A program made the translations under genes and the position numbers. Source: an uncultured Mitsuokella sp. (GTDB lineage Bacteria; Bacillota; Negativicutes; Selenomonadales; Selenomonadaceae). From it: DNA of 64,000 nt. Below, piece by piece: positions 1-10,412 of this stretch (position 1 is its first letter; the number at the start of each line of letters is the position of its first letter). The notes beneath the pieces are model-generated. The model made no database searches and was not told the origin of the DNA. It saw only the letters and a program-made list of their open reading frames with translations. The stretch lies in contig CAMCBT010000006.1 of NCBI GenBank assembly GCA_945873115.1, forward strand, positions 1-64,000, written 5' to 3'.

Positions 1-1132
<1,132 letters not shown>

Positions 1133-1137
1133 AAAGC

Positions 1138-1170
1138 AAAAGACCACGGCCGAGGTTGCCGTGGTCTTTT
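1138..1170 (+). terminator. Rho-independent terminator after the acyltransferase
   Basis: A 13-bp perfect stem (AAAAGACCACGGC at 1138-1150 with its complement at 1158-1170) encloses a 7-nt loop. It carries A's on the left and T's on the right, so it could work in both directions and also serve the minus-strand gene ending at 1268. Confidence 0.85.
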
Positions 1171-1267
1171 CTGTTAGAGATGCCAAGCGCTTGTATTTTT
1201 CGTGCAATCTGCTTGTGGCTGCCTCTTCGGCTTTGCTGATGTGAACCCGCTTTTTTGTCAAAGGCTA

Positions 1268-1810
1268 TCAGCGTACTGCATCCTTTTCGATATCGTATTC
1301 CAGGTGAGTGGCGGCCTTTTCCTTGCCTTCCTGGATGCAGAGCACGTGGCCGTCGAATATGACGAGATGGGCGCTTCTTTGATACTGCATGGTGTCACTC
1401 TGGATGGAGAGGCCCGTGCGAGTGAGCTTGCAGGGATGACCGTAGAAGGAGGCGGACTGGCCCTCCACATTCACGTAGGCTCCTTCGCCGGTGAAGGTGC
1501 AGTCATCCTCCGTGAGGGTCACAGCATTCTTTGCCCAGATGGCTCGCGTGTCGCTGGAGATCTGGGCTTCGTCGGTTGTCAGGAGGACATCTGTGCCGAT
1601 CTCGATGCGCACATGACCTTTGAGGACATAGCAGTCCTTGGCATCGTCGTAGCTACTCTCGTCCGCCGTCGCCGTCAGCATATTCTTTGTAGGGAGCGTG
1701 CCGGTGGGCGGGGGCGGCAGGGCCAGGGCGAGCTGCGCCGCTGAGACGGGAGCTGCGACAAGGCAGATGAGGGCAAGAAGAAAGAAGCAAATGCGCGAGA
1801 ATGTACGCAT
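1268..1810 (-). CDS. LptA/OstA-like periplasmic LPS-transport protein
   Basis: 180-residue protein with an N-terminal signal peptide (MRTFSRICFF, then a hydrophobic core ending Ala-Ala-Pro-Val-Ser-Ala-Ala). The rest has an OstA-like beta repeat: a TADESSYDDAKDCYVLKGHV segment, then LLTTDEAQISSDTRAIWAKN and a VTLTEDDCTFTGEG segment. This matches the LptA/OstA N-terminal domain that forms the periplasmic bridge carrying LPS in diderm bacteria. The start at 1810 is preceded by GGAGG at ideal spacing. A longer in-frame extension to 1996 has no such site and is not used. It stands alone, with its own promoter at 1856-1884. A distinct LptA-like or LptC-like role cannot be excluded. Confidence 0.75.
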   Translation of the reverse strand: MRTFSRICFFLLALICLVAAPVSAAQLALALPPPPTGTLPTKNMLTATADESSYDDAKDCYVLKGHVRIEIGTDVLLTTDEAQISSDTRAIWAKNAVTLTEDDCTFTGEGAYVNVEGQSASFYGHPCKLTRTGLSIQSDTMQYQRSAHLVIFDGHVLCIQEGKEKAATHLEYDIEKDAVR

Positions 1811-1855
1811 ATCGCACCTCCTATCCGATATGACACGAATTCCATTCTTTTCTCT

Positions 1856-1884
1856 ATTATAGCGGATACGATGATTTTTTGCAA
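1856..1884 (-). promoter_or_regulatory. Sigma-70 promoter for the LptA-like gene
   Basis: On the minus strand TTGCAA (1879-1884), a 17-nt spacer and a perfect TATAAT (1856-1861) precede the gene, giving a 5' leader of about 40 nt with a good Shine-Dalgarno. Confidence 0.75.
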
Positions 1885-1976
1885 AATTATGCCTTTTAGG
1901 CAGGAAAAAGCATGGGTGGAGGCGTATAAATAGAGAGCGAACCCATTGTAACATTATAAGGAACGGGAGGGGAACC

Positions 1977-2975
1977 ATGACCATACGGGAACGCACGGAG
2001 GAGCTGGAATATCAGATACTGTCGCCCCTGGCGGCAAAGAGCCGGGAGGCCAGGCGCAAGGAGCCCATGGAGGAGTGCCCCTTCCGCACGAAGTTCCAGC
2101 GGGATAGGGATAGGATTCTCCACTCCAAGTCCTTTCGCAGGCTGAAGCACAAGACCCAGGTCTACATCACGGCGGGGGACCACTACCGCACCCGCATGAC
2201 CCACAGCCTGGAGGTCTCACAGATATCGCGCACGATTGCGCGGGCCCTCCGGCTCAACGAGGATCTGGTGGAGGCCATCGGCCTGGGCCACGATGTGGGC
2301 CACACCCCCTTCGGCCATTCGGGGGAGGCGGCACTGGCGGAGCTCACGGGCCACTACAAGCACAACGAGCAGAGCCTCCGGGTGGTGGAGTATCTGGAAA
2401 AGGGCGGCAAGGGGCTCAATCTCACCTTCGAGGTGAAGGACGGCATCGTCAATCACACGGGCCCCCACAAGCCAAAGACCTTGGAGGGGCAGATCGTAAA
2501 GACCGCTGACCGCATCGCCTACCTCTGCCACGACTACGATGATAGCATGCGGGCGGGGCTCTTGTCGGCCGACGACCTCCCCGCCTCCGTCCGGGAGGCC
2601 CTGGGGGCGGATACCTCCCACATGATTACCAGCATGGTCTCCGATATGATCGAGAGCTCCATGGGCCGGGAGGAGATCCGCATGTCTCCTGCCATCGCAG
2701 GCGTCATGCAGACCTTCCGGGACTTCATGTTTGAGCGCATCTACCACTCGGAGCGGCTGGCCCGCGAGCGGCGGCAGGCGGTCTTCGTGCTGCGGGAACT
2801 CTATCACTACTTCACGGAGCACTTTGAGGAGCTCCCCGAGGAGTTTGCCAAGCGCCAGGAGCGCTGGGGCCGGGCGCAGATTGTGACGGACTACGTCTCC
2901 GGCCTCACGGACAGCTACGCGGTGGAGCTCTTCACGAATATCTTTATGCCGCCGGTCGGGAAGACCCTTCGGTGA
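1977..2975 (+). CDS. dgt: Deoxyguanosinetriphosphate triphosphohydrolase-like protein
   Basis: 332-residue HD-superfamily dNTPase that would hydrolyse dGTP, or dNTPs generally, to deoxynucleoside and triphosphate. The N-terminal region has the conserved CPFRTKFQRDRDRILHSKSF stretch, followed by a RLKHKTQV...HYRTRMTHSLEV metal-binding His. The HD motif is HDVGHTPFGHSGE (about residue 104), and a late TADRIAYLCHDYDD segment supplies the last metal ligand. Length fits the short Firmicutes dGTPase type. The ATG is preceded by GGGAGGGG. It lies just upstream of dnaG, a common Firmicutes order linking nucleotide-pool control to replication. Confidence 0.9.
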   Translation: MTIRERTEELEYQILSPLAAKSREARRKEPMEECPFRTKFQRDRDRILHSKSFRRLKHKTQVYITAGDHYRTRMTHSLEVSQISRTIARALRLNEDLVEAIGLGHDVGHTPFGHSGEAALAELTGHYKHNEQSLRVVEYLEKGGKGLNLTFEVKDGIVNHTGPHKPKTLEGQIVKTADRIAYLCHDYDDSMRAGLLSADDLPASVREALGADTSHMITSMVSDMIESSMGREEIRMSPAIAGVMQTFRDFMFERIYHSERLARERRQAVFVLRELYHYFTEHFEELPEEFAKRQERWGRAQIVTDYVSGLTDSYAVELFTNIFMPPVGKTLR

Positions 2976-2992
2976 CTAATAGGGAATACGTC

Positions 2993-3058
2993 CTAAATTG
3001 TATAGCGAATATCGGAAAAGAATTATTTTTTATCAAAAAAAGGATATTCGGGATTTAG
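2993..3058. repeat. Imperfect long inverted repeat between dgt and dnaG
   Basis: CTAAAT (2993-2998) and CGAATATC (3006-3013) are matched by GATATTCG (3043-3050) and ATTTAG (3053-3058) around an A/T-rich loop of about 29 nt. It may be the dgt terminator or a regulatory hairpin for dnaG-rpoD. The rest of the 179-nt gap shows nothing else recognisable. Confidence 0.45.
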
Positions 3059-3154
3059 AAGGAATACATATAGACGGAAAAAGCAGAAAAATCCTACTCT
3101 GCTGTGTCGCCTGGAGACAGGAAGAAACGGGATGGGGTGTGAGGAGTCAGCGAC

Positions 3155-4942
3155 GTGGCGGCAATGCAAAATGAGAGGCTGCAGGCCTTTGTGGACGAGG
3201 TGGCGGCCCGCACGGATCTATTGCAGGTGGTGCAGACCTATGTGCCCTTGAAGAGGAAGGGCGGGCGCTACTGGGGCTGTTGCCCCTTTCATCAGGAGAA
3301 GACCCCATCCTTTTCCGTGGAGCCGGAGAAGGGCTTATTCTACTGCTTCGGCTGCCATGCCGGGGGCAATGCCTTCAAATTTCTCTCCCTCATGGAGAAT
3401 GTCTCCTACTTCGAGGCCATAAAGCTCCAGGCAGAAAAGCTCGGCATCGAGCTGCCGAAGCGGAAGCTCACACCGGCGGAGGAGCAGCGGGAGCGGGAGC
3501 GAAAGGATCTCCTGCGGGTCAATGAGCTGGCCCGGGACTTCTTCCACAACTGCCTGACCCTGACGAAGATTGGGGAGCCGGGCAGGAGGTATCTGGCAGG
3601 CCGGGGCATCACGGAGGCCACCATAAAGGCCTTCTCCCTCGGCTTTGCGCCCCCCGCCTGGGACAAGCTCAAGACGGCCTTCCAGAAGCGGGGCGTGACG
3701 GAGAAGCTTCTTTTGGGGAGTGGCCTCTGCCTCCCTCGGCGGGAGGGGGACGGCATCTACGACCGCTTCCGGGGCCGCATGATGATACCGATTGCGGACG
3801 AGCGAGGGCGCGTCGTGGGCTTTGGCGGCCGGGTGCTGGACGATTCCGTGCCGAAGTACCTCAATACCCCGGAGACCATCCTCTTCAACAAGCGGTATCT
3901 CCTCTTCGGCCTGGATCGGGCCCACCACGCCATAGCGAGGGAGGGCTATGCCATCATCGTGGAGGGCTACATGGATGCCATCGCCGTTTTCGGTGCGGGC
4001 ATCGAGAACGTGGTGGCGACCCTTGGCACTGCCTTTACGGTGGAGCACGCGAAGAAGCTCATGCGCTACGCCAGGCGGCTCATATTCTGCTACGATAGCG
4101 ACGAGGCGGGCCAGTCAGCCACCATCCGTGCCCTCTCCATCCTCCAGAACACGGGGGCGGAGGTCTCCGTGCTCCGTGTGCCCGACGGCAAGGATCCGGA
4201 TGAATTCATTCGGAAAAACGGTGCGGATGCCTTCCGGGCGCTGACCCGCGAGGCCCTGTCCCTGGTGGACTTCCGCATGGAGTACGTGCTCGCCCACACC
4301 CGCCACGACACCCTCTCCGGCAAGGTCCAGGCCCTTCACCAGATGGCCCCTGTCTTCCAGGGGATGGGGGCGGGCGCGGCGCGGACCGAGTACGTGAAAC
4401 GCCTGGCCTCCGCCCTCATGCTGGAGGAGGACGTGGTGCGCGACGAGCTCAGACGGGGCTCCCGGGAGCGGGAGGCGGCACCGGAGCGAACGCCTCTCCG
4501 CCGGGAGATCCGAAGGTCTGACTCCGCCCTCGACAAGGCGGGGCGGGTACTGGTACGCCTTGCCACCTCAGACCCAGGGCGGCTTTCGGAGGCGGAGACC
4601 CTCGTGCCGCTCGAGAGGGTCCTGGGGATCGTCCAGCTGGAAATCCTTTCGGCCCTCAAAAAGGGCGGCTCCGAGACGGACATCCAGGCGGCGCTCAGCG
4701 ACGAGGCCGCCGCCGAGCTTTCTAGGGCCCAGGTGGACGAAGGGCTTCTCGCCGGGCGGAGCGAGGAGGCGGCCTACCAGGATGCCCTCCGAGTCCTGAA
4801 AAAGGCATACCTCAATCAGAAGTACATGGAGCACAGCCAGCTGGCAGAAAAATATTTAGAAGCAGGAAATCCGGCGTATCGCGTCGAATTGCAAAGGGTA
4901 GAAGCAATCAAACATGAATTGGAAGAAATGGAATCCGAGTGA
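3155..4942 (+). CDS. dnaG: DNA primase
   Basis: 595-residue DnaG, which makes the RNA primers for replication with the replicative helicase. The N-terminal zinc-binding domain is clear (CCPFHQEKTPSFSV...YCFGCHAGGN, CHC2 type, residues about 40-66). The TOPRIM core includes the Glu of VEGYMDAIAVF (about 270) and the Asp pair of FCYDSDEAGQ. The C-terminal helicase-binding region is less conserved, as usual. The GTG at 3155 is chosen because GAGGAG sits 8-9 nt upstream; the ATG at 3164 is too far from it. It is followed closely by rpoD, forming the classic macromolecular-synthesis operon. Confidence 0.95.
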   Translation: MAAMQNERLQAFVDEVAARTDLLQVVQTYVPLKRKGGRYWGCCPFHQEKTPSFSVEPEKGLFYCFGCHAGGNAFKFLSLMENVSYFEAIKLQAEKLGIELPKRKLTPAEEQRERERKDLLRVNELARDFFHNCLTLTKIGEPGRRYLAGRGITEATIKAFSLGFAPPAWDKLKTAFQKRGVTEKLLLGSGLCLPRREGDGIYDRFRGRMMIPIADERGRVVGFGGRVLDDSVPKYLNTPETILFNKRYLLFGLDRAHHAIAREGYAIIVEGYMDAIAVFGAGIENVVATLGTAFTVEHAKKLMRYARRLIFCYDSDEAGQSATIRALSILQNTGAEVSVLRVPDGKDPDEFIRKNGADAFRALTREALSLVDFRMEYVLAHTRHDTLSGKVQALHQMAPVFQGMGAGAARTEYVKRLASALMLEEDVVRDELRRGSREREAAPERTPLRREIRRSDSALDKAGRVLVRLATSDPGRLSEAETLVPLERVLGIVQLEILSALKKGGSETDIQAALSDEAAAELSRAQVDEGLLAGRSEEAAYQDALRVLKKAYLNQKYMEHSQLAEKYLEAGNPAYRVELQRVEAIKHELEEMESE

Positions 4943-4984
4943 GATGGAAGAGCAGGGACTATCGATAGAGAGGGGGCAGTGAGG

Positions 4985-6109
4985 ATGTCGGACGAAGCAA
5001 CGAAGGAAAAGGCGGGAGCCCCGCGCAGCGCCCAGATCATAGACAAATTGCTGTCCAAGGGAGCGAAGAACGGCGATACCCTCACCTATGGCGAGCTGAT
5101 GGAGGCCATGCAGGAGCAGGATATCACGCCGGACGAGATTGATGCCATGTACGATATCTTCAGCAAGAAGGGCATCGAGATCGTGGATGATACGAACTCC
5201 TCCAAGCATGACGAGGACGACATGGTGGATCCCCAGGACACGGAGGAGGTGGAAATCGACCTCTCCGTGCCGGAGGGCATCAGCATCGACGACCCGGTGC
5301 GCATGTACCTGAAGGAAATCGGCCGCGTCCCTCTCCTCACCGCAGAGGAGGAGGTAGCCCTCGCCAAGCGCATGGAGCAGGGCGACGAGGAGGCCCAGCG
5401 GCGTCTCGCCGAGGCGAATCTGCGCTTGGTGGTCTCCATCGCCAAGCGCTATGTGGGCCGCGGCATGCTCTTTCTCGACCTCATCCAGGAGGGCAATCTG
5501 GGTCTTATCAAGGCCGTGGAGAAATTCGACTACAACAAGGGGTATAAGTTCAGCACCTATGCCACCTGGTGGATCCGGCAGGCCATCACCCGCGCCATCG
5601 CGGATCAGGCCCGTACCATCCGCATCCCCGTCCATATGGTGGAGACTATCAACAAGCTCATCCGGGTCTCGCGGCAGCTCCTCCAGAAGCTGGGGCGCGA
5701 CCCCACGCCGGAGGAGATTGCCGAGGTCATGGAGATAAGCGTGGAGCGGGTGCGGGAGATTATGAAGATCGCCCAGGAGCCCGTGTCCCTGGAGACCCCA
5801 ATCGGCGAGGAGGAGGACTCCCACCTCGGCGACTTCATCGAGGATCAGGATGCTCCCGCACCGGCGGAGGCCGCTTCCTTCATGCTCCTCAAAGAGCAGC
5901 TGGAGGAGGTCCTCGACACGCTCACCCCTCGGGAGGAGAAGGTGCTTCGCCTGCGGTTCGGCCTGGACGACGGCCGCGCCCGGACTCTGGAGGAGGTCGG
6001 CCAGAACTTTGGCGTCACCCGGGAGCGCATCCGCCAGATCGAGGCAAAGGCCCTCAGGAAGCTGCGCCACCCAAGCCGCAGCCGCAAGCTCAAGGATTTC
6101 TTGGACTGA
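4985..6109 (+). CDS. rpoD: RNA polymerase primary sigma factor (sigma-A/RpoD)
   Basis: 374-residue housekeeping sigma factor. Region 1.1 is acidic and short. Regions 1.2-2 contain [20 protein letters not shown], then the 2.3-2.4 core [20 protein letters not shown] that recognises the -10 box. Region 3 follows. Region 4.2 carries the helix-turn-helix [20 protein letters not shown] for the -35 box. The ATG at 4985 has AGGGGG 8 nt upstream; an in-frame GTG at 4979 is too close to it. It lies 42 nt after dnaG and is followed by a strong terminator. The good TTGACA/TATAAT-like promoters elsewhere in the window fit this factor. Confidence 0.97.
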   Translation: MSDEATKEKAGAPRSAQIIDKLLSKGAKNGDTLTYGELMEAMQEQDITPDEIDAMYDIFSKKGIEIVDDTNSSKHDEDDMVDPQDTEEVEIDLSVPEGISIDDPVRMYLKEIGRVPLLTAEEEVALAKRMEQGDEEAQRRLAEANLRLVVSIAKRYVGRGMLFLDLIQEGNLGLIKAVEKFDYNKGYKFSTYATWWIRQAITRAIADQARTIRIPVHMVETINKLIRVSRQLLQKLGRDPTPEEIAEVMEISVERVREIMKIAQEPVSLETPIGEEEDSHLGDFIEDQDAPAPAEAASFMLLKEQLEEVLDTLTPREEKVLRLRFGLDDGRARTLEEVGQNFGVTRERIRQIEAKALRKLRHPSRSRKLKDFLD

Positions 6110-6135
6110 GGGCAATTTTAGAACTAGATACACAG

Positions 6136-6162
6136 AAGGAGCTGCGAGGCAGCTCCTTTTTT
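6136..6162 (+). terminator. Terminator of the dnaG-rpoD operon
   Basis: A 10-bp perfect stem (AAGGAGCTGC and its complement) has a 3-nt loop and a run of six T's. Confidence 0.9.
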
Positions 6163-6189
6163 CGAATGAGTTGAAGGAGGCGTGAATTT

Positions 6190-7311
6190 ATGGGAAAGCG
6201 CGTGGCACTTGTCCTTCTTTGCCTTTTGCTGCTGGTCGCCCTCGGCTGCGGCGGAAAGCAGGCGGCGAGGGAAGAGACCCTGGAGGAAAAGGCCCAGGCC
6301 ATCCTCTCGTCCATGACCCCGGCGGAGAAGGTGGGCCAGATGGTCATGATCGGCGTCCGGGGCGAGACGGCGGACGAGGACAGCCTCTACATGCTCCACC
6401 AGTACCACATCGGCGGTGTCGTTCTCTTCGACCGAAATATGAAGACGGCGGAGCAGACAAGGGCTCTGGTGGATGGCCTCCAACGGGGAGCCGGGGAAAA
6501 GGTACCCCTCTTCATCGGTGTGGACGAGGAGGGCGGCAGCGTCGTGCGGGGGAAGGACTTCCTCCCGCCGCCCCCCTCCCAAAAGGAACTGGGGGATGAG
6601 GGAGAGACCACAAAGATAGAGGCCTCCGCCTCCCGCACATCAAAGGAGCTTAAGAAGCTGGGCATCAATCTGAACTTCGCCCCCGTGGCCGATGTGGGGG
6701 AGAGCAGCCGGGCCTTTTCCAACGACCCGGAAACGGTGTTAAAATTCGTCCGAGCCGCCGCCCAGGGCTACGAGGAGAATCGGATGCTCTACGCCCTGAA
6801 GCACTTCCCCGGCATCGGCCGGGGCACCGTGGACTCCCACGAGGAGGTCTCCACCATTGACGCGACAGCAGAGGACATGGCGGCCCGCGACCTCCTGCCC
6901 TTCCAGACCATCATCGACGAAAAGCAGCCGGAGGACTATTTCATCCTCGTCTCCCATCTGAAGTATACCGCCTACGACAAGGAGAACCCGGCGAGTCTAT
7001 CGAGGGCCATCCAGACGGATCTCCTCCGGGAAAAGCTGGGCTACCGGGGCCTCATCATTACCGATGACGTGGAGATGGGCGCCCTCTCGAAGCACTACGA
7101 TTTCCGCGACATCGGCCGCCGCGCCGTAGAGGCCGGCGCCGACATCGTCCTCGTCTGCCACGAATACCCCCACGAGACGGACGTCTACCTGGGACTGCTG
7201 GAGGCCGTGGAGTCCGGCGAGATCCCCATGGAGCGCATAGATGCCTCCGTCCGTCGCATCCTCCTGGCCAAGCTCACGCATCTTTCGGGAGAGCCTCAGA
7301 AAGAATCCTAA
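6190..7311 (+). CDS. nagZ: Glycoside hydrolase family 3 lipoprotein (beta-N-acetylhexosaminidase type)
   Basis: 373-residue secreted lipoprotein that probably removes N-acetylglucosamine from peptidoglycan fragments. The signal peptide ends in a lipobox (VALGCGG, Cys about residue 20). The GH3 barrel begins at MTPAEKVGQMVMIGV. It carries IGVDEEGGSVVR for substrate binding, the KHFPGIGRGTVDSHEE catalytic loop with the His/Asp dyad (about 205-220), and IITDDVEMGAL containing the nucleophile Asp. RBS GGAGG lies upstream of the ATG at 6190. NagZ in many Gram-negatives is cytoplasmic, so this exported form fits Firmicutes usage. The stop codon abuts the repeat element at 7309-7475. Confidence 0.87.
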   Translation: MGKRVALVLLCLLLLVALGCGGKQAAREETLEEKAQAILSSMTPAEKVGQMVMIGVRGETADEDSLYMLHQYHIGGVVLFDRNMKTAEQTRALVDGLQRGAGEKVPLFIGVDEEGGSVVRGKDFLPPPPSQKELGDEGETTKIEASASRTSKELKKLGINLNFAPVADVGESSRAFSNDPETVLKFVRAAAQGYEENRMLYALKHFPGIGRGTVDSHEEVSTIDATAEDMAARDLLPFQTIIDEKQPEDYFILVSHLKYTAYDKENPASLSRAIQTDLLREKLGYRGLIITDDVEMGALSKHYDFRDIGRRAVEAGADIVLVCHEYPHETDVYLGLLEAVESGEIPMERIDASVRRILLAKLTHLSGEPQKES

Positions 7312-7475
7312 GGAACCACTGATTAATTCGGCACTCCGTCTTCACGCGTCTGCACTGTCCTCCCGTCGTCGACAAATCCTCAGCGTAGCTCTGCTACGCC
7401 TCCGGTTTGTCTCCTAGGGAGATACAGCGCATCCACGCAAATCCGAAGCACCTCATTTAATCAGCGGTTCCCTAA
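7309..7475. repeat. MITE-like long-hairpin element with terminal inverted repeats
   Basis: About 167 bp bounded by inverted ends: GGAACCACTGATTAA from 7312, and TTAATCAGCGGTTCC ending at 7471. The interior folds on itself: an inner hairpin GCGTAGC-TCT-GCTACGC (about 7383-7399) is enclosed by GACAAA/TTTGTC and CTCCC/GGGAG arms. No ORF is carried. The shape suggests a non-autonomous mobile element or REP-like unit. It lies exactly between the GH3 gene stop and the CRISPR-Cas operon. Only one copy is seen in this window. Confidence 0.7.
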
Positions 7476-7539
7476 AGAAAATTCGATTGAAAGCGAATGA
7501 GACAAGACGGTTGCCATACTTGCAGAAAGCTGGTGCAGC

Positions 7540-10410
7540 ATGGAAAATGAGGGATACACGCTGACTTCGGCAGCAAAATCACTTTGGGGCAAGCTCTCCC
7601 GGGACGGCTCCCATTGCTGGCTGCCCCTGTGGATCCATCTGGCGGATACCGCCGAGATTGCGGACCAAATCTGGCAGCATTGGCTGCCCTCCCATACGAA
7701 GAACATCATTGCGGAGGGACTTTCCCTGCCTTCTGAGCTTTCTCGGGAGGAGCGGCGGGCGTATGCACGGAAAATCTTCCGTTTTTTGGCGGCCTCCCAT
7801 GATTGTGGCAAGGCAGAGCCGGCCTTTGTGGAAAAAGCAGCAAAGGTGGGCTTTGGGGACATTGTCGATGATATCACCAGCAAGGGTCTGCCCGTAGAAA
7901 TCAGGAATCATGCCATCGCGCGGGATTTTCCCCATGCCCTGATCAGCGAATATATCCTGGAAGAATATAAGGAAGATGAGGGAGCAGATCGCAGTCTGGC
8001 GGATATTGTGGGCGGGCACCATGGAAGCCCTGTGGCCGATGCAGGACTACTCGAAAGCGTGCCAGGCTATCCAAGGACGACAGGTGCAACGAATGAACCT
8101 TGGGAAAGGGTGCAGGGCGAAATACTTCGCTATGCCCTTTCTCTGGCAGATTTTGATGGTATCCCGCAGGTCAAAGTGACTGTTCCAGCCCAGGTCCTGC
8201 TCAGCGGCCTTCTCATCATGGCGGACTGGCTGGCCAGCGATGAGAGGAAATTTCCCCTGTGCTCTAGGGACTATGGCTTGGATAAGGTCGATCCCTCCAG
8301 GCTTCGGGCAAGGAAGGCCTGGCATCAGCTTCATTTTCCAGAGCTTGCACTATTTTCCTCGGATTGCCCCTGGGAGGATCTATACCCGACCAGGTTTGGC
8401 CGTCAGCCGCGTCCTGTGCAGGAAAGTGCCCTCTCTGTCGCCCTTCAGATGAAGCAGCCCGGTCTCCTGGTCATAGAAGCCCCCATGGGAGAGGGAAAGA
8501 CGGAGGCGGCCCTCGCCGCAGCGGAGGCCTTTGCGAAGCGGTTCGGCCTTGGGGGCATCTACTTTGCCCTGCCGACCCAGGCCACAAGCGATGGGATATT
8601 CCCCAGGATAAGGGGATGGATGGAGGCCCTGCACCCAGAGAGCAGGAAATCCATTTTTCTAGCCCATGGAAAAGCTGGCTTCAACGAGGAGTATAGGGGG
8701 ATAAAGCTGGACTCCCACATCTACGATGAGGCGGAGGGCGAGGCCTCCGTCGTGGTCAATGAATGGACGCAGGGCCGCAAGAAAGGCCTCCTGGCGGATT
8801 TCGTCGTGGGGACAATCGACCATGTCCTCATGGGCGGATTGAAGACAAAGCATCTGGCCCTCCGTCACCTGGCTCTGGCCAACAAGGTCATTATCCTCGA
8901 TGAATGCCATGCCTATGATGCCTATATGAACCAGTACCTCGACCTCGTCCTGAGCTGGCTGGGGGCCTACCATGTCCCCGTCATCGTCCTGTCGGCTACG
9001 CTTCCGCCCCATCGCCGCCGGGAGCTTCTGCAGGCCTATCAAGAGAGTGCGCTTCCCAGGAAAAAGAAGCCGGCATCCTTTCTGCGACCTGCGCCTCCGG
9101 CGGATCCCCCGAGAGCCACCCAGGAAGCTCTTAAGCCTTCGGCGGTCAGTCCTTACCCGTTGATCAGCTTCACCGAAGGCCCAAAGCTATGCCAGGCCAT
9201 CCCGAAATCTGCCGGGATAGAGCACATGGTGTATTTGAAGCAGATGGACGAAGACTGCCTGGCAGGAGAGCTGGAGGGGATATTGGGCGATGGCGGGTGT
9301 GTCGGAATTATCTGCAATACCGTAAGCAAGGCCCAGGAGGTGGCGGAGCTTATGGAGATGGTTTTTGGCGAGGATACGGTGCTGCTGCTCCACTCCCGCT
9401 TCCTGAGTGTAGATCGGGCCGGCAAAGAGCAGGCGGTCCGCGAGCTCTTGGGCCCAGGGGAAGAGCAGAGGCCGGAGCGTCTCATCGTGGTGGGCACCCA
9501 GGTCATGGAGCAATCCCTGGATGTGGACTTCGATGTGCTCTTTACGGAAATCTGCCCCATGGATCTCCTGCTGCAGCGCATCGGTCGGCTGCATCGCCAT
9601 GATAGAAAACTGCGGCCGGCGGGGCTCCGGCAGCCCTGCTGCTATATCATGGGCATACAAGGCAAGTTGTCCTTTGAGGAGGGCTGTGAGGCGGTGTATG
9701 GCAAATACCTTTTGCTGAAGACCCGCGCCTTTCTGTCGGACACACTCCTCCTACCGAGGGAAATTCCCCGCCTTGTCCAGCAGGTGTACGAAAAGGAATA
9801 TGAGGAGGAAGCGCTGTCAAACCTCGGTCAGCTGGAGCCGGGTTTGGACAGAAAAGACATCCAGCAGATTTTCGAGGAAGCGGCGGAGTTTCATGAAAAT
9901 AAAATCGCGAACAAAAAGCAGAAGGCGAAAACGTACCAGATAAAGACCCCGAAGGGGCAGCGCAAGAATCTCATCGGTTGGCTCAATGCACCGATCACAG
10001 AAGACTCGTCGGGGAAAAGGGGAGAGGCTACCGTCCGGGATAGCGAGACCTCTCTGGAGGTACTCGTTATCTGCAAAAGGAGCGACGGGCATCTGTATAC
10101 CGTTCCCTGGCTTCGGGAATATGGGGAGATACGGATCGACGATGGGCTTCCGGATGAAGAAGTGGTAAAGGCTATCGCGGGTTGCTCCGTTTCCCTGCCC
10201 TCCCCCTTTGCGAAAAGGTGGAATATCGACAGGGTCATCGATGAGCTGGAGAAAATCGTACTGGAATATCATCTGGATGATTTGTATGTTTCCCATTGGC
10301 TGAAGGGAGAGCTTTTTCTGGTGTTGGATGAGGCCTATGAGACAACCCTCGTGGGGCAGGCCATAAGCTATGATGAAAAATACGGATTGCGCGTGGAAAA
10401 GGGGGAATGA
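7540..10410 (+). CDS. cas3: CRISPR-associated helicase/nuclease Cas3 (type I-E)
   Basis: 956-residue fusion of an N-terminal HD nuclease and a C-terminal superfamily-2 helicase. Cascade recruits it to unwind and degrade target DNA. The HD pair is SHDCGKAEP (His87-Asp88). Helicase motifs in order are Walker A PMGEGKTEAAL (about 315), DECH in IILDECHAYD (about 453), VLSATLP, GTQVMEQSLDVDFD and the motif VI arginines QRIGRLHRHDR (about 677). All key residues seem intact, so interference should still work. The RBS before 7540 is weak. It is the first gene of the cas operon and overlaps the ATGA before casA. The cas genes look more A/T-rich than the flanking chromosome, consistent with transfer. 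Confidence 0.95.
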   Translation: MENEGYTLTSAAKSLWGKLSRDGSHCWLPLWIHLADTAEIADQIWQHWLPSHTKNIIAEGLSLPSELSREERRAYARKIFRFLAASHDCGKAEPAFVEKAAKVGFGDIVDDITSKGLPVEIRNHAIARDFPHALISEYILEEYKEDEGADRSLADIVGGHHGSPVADAGLLESVPGYPRTTGATNEPWERVQGEILRYALSLADFDGIPQVKVTVPAQVLLSGLLIMADWLASDERKFPLCSRDYGLDKVDPSRLRARKAWHQLHFPELALFSSDCPWEDLYPTRFGRQPRPVQESALSVALQMKQPGLLVIEAPMGEGKTEAALAAAEAFAKRFGLGGIYFALPTQATSDGIFPRIRGWMEALHPESRKSIFLAHGKAGFNEEYRGIKLDSHIYDEAEGEASVVVNEWTQGRKKGLLADFVVGTIDHVLMGGLKTKHLALRHLALANKVIILDECHAYDAYMNQYLDLVLSWLGAYHVPVIVLSATLPPHRRRELLQAYQESALPRKKKPASFLRPAPPADPPRATQEALKPSAVSPYPLISFTEGPKLCQAIPKSAGIEHMVYLKQMDEDCLAGELEGILGDGGCVGIICNTVSKAQEVAELMEMVFGEDTVLLLHSRFLSVDRAGKEQAVRELLGPGEEQRPERLIVVGTQVMEQSLDVDFDVLFTEICPMDLLLQRIGRLHRHDRKLRPAGLRQPCCYIMGIQGKLSFEEGCEAVYGKYLLLKTRAFLSDTLLLPREIPRLVQQVYEKEYEEEALSNLGQLEPGLDRKDIQQIFEEAAEFHENKIANKKQKAKTYQIKTPKGQRKNLIGWLNAPITEDSSGKRGEATVRDSETSLEVLVICKRSDGHLYTVPWLREYGEIRIDDGLPDEEVVKAIAGCSVSLPSPFAKRWNIDRVIDELEKIVLEYHLDDLYVSHWLKGELFLVLDEAYETTLVGQAISYDEKYGLRVEKGE

Positions 10411-10412
10411 CA

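Noticed and set aside
4856-6133. 425-codon minus-strand ORF opposite rpoD
   Set aside because: Leu/His-rich complement of a highly conserved sigma-factor gene; no independent support.
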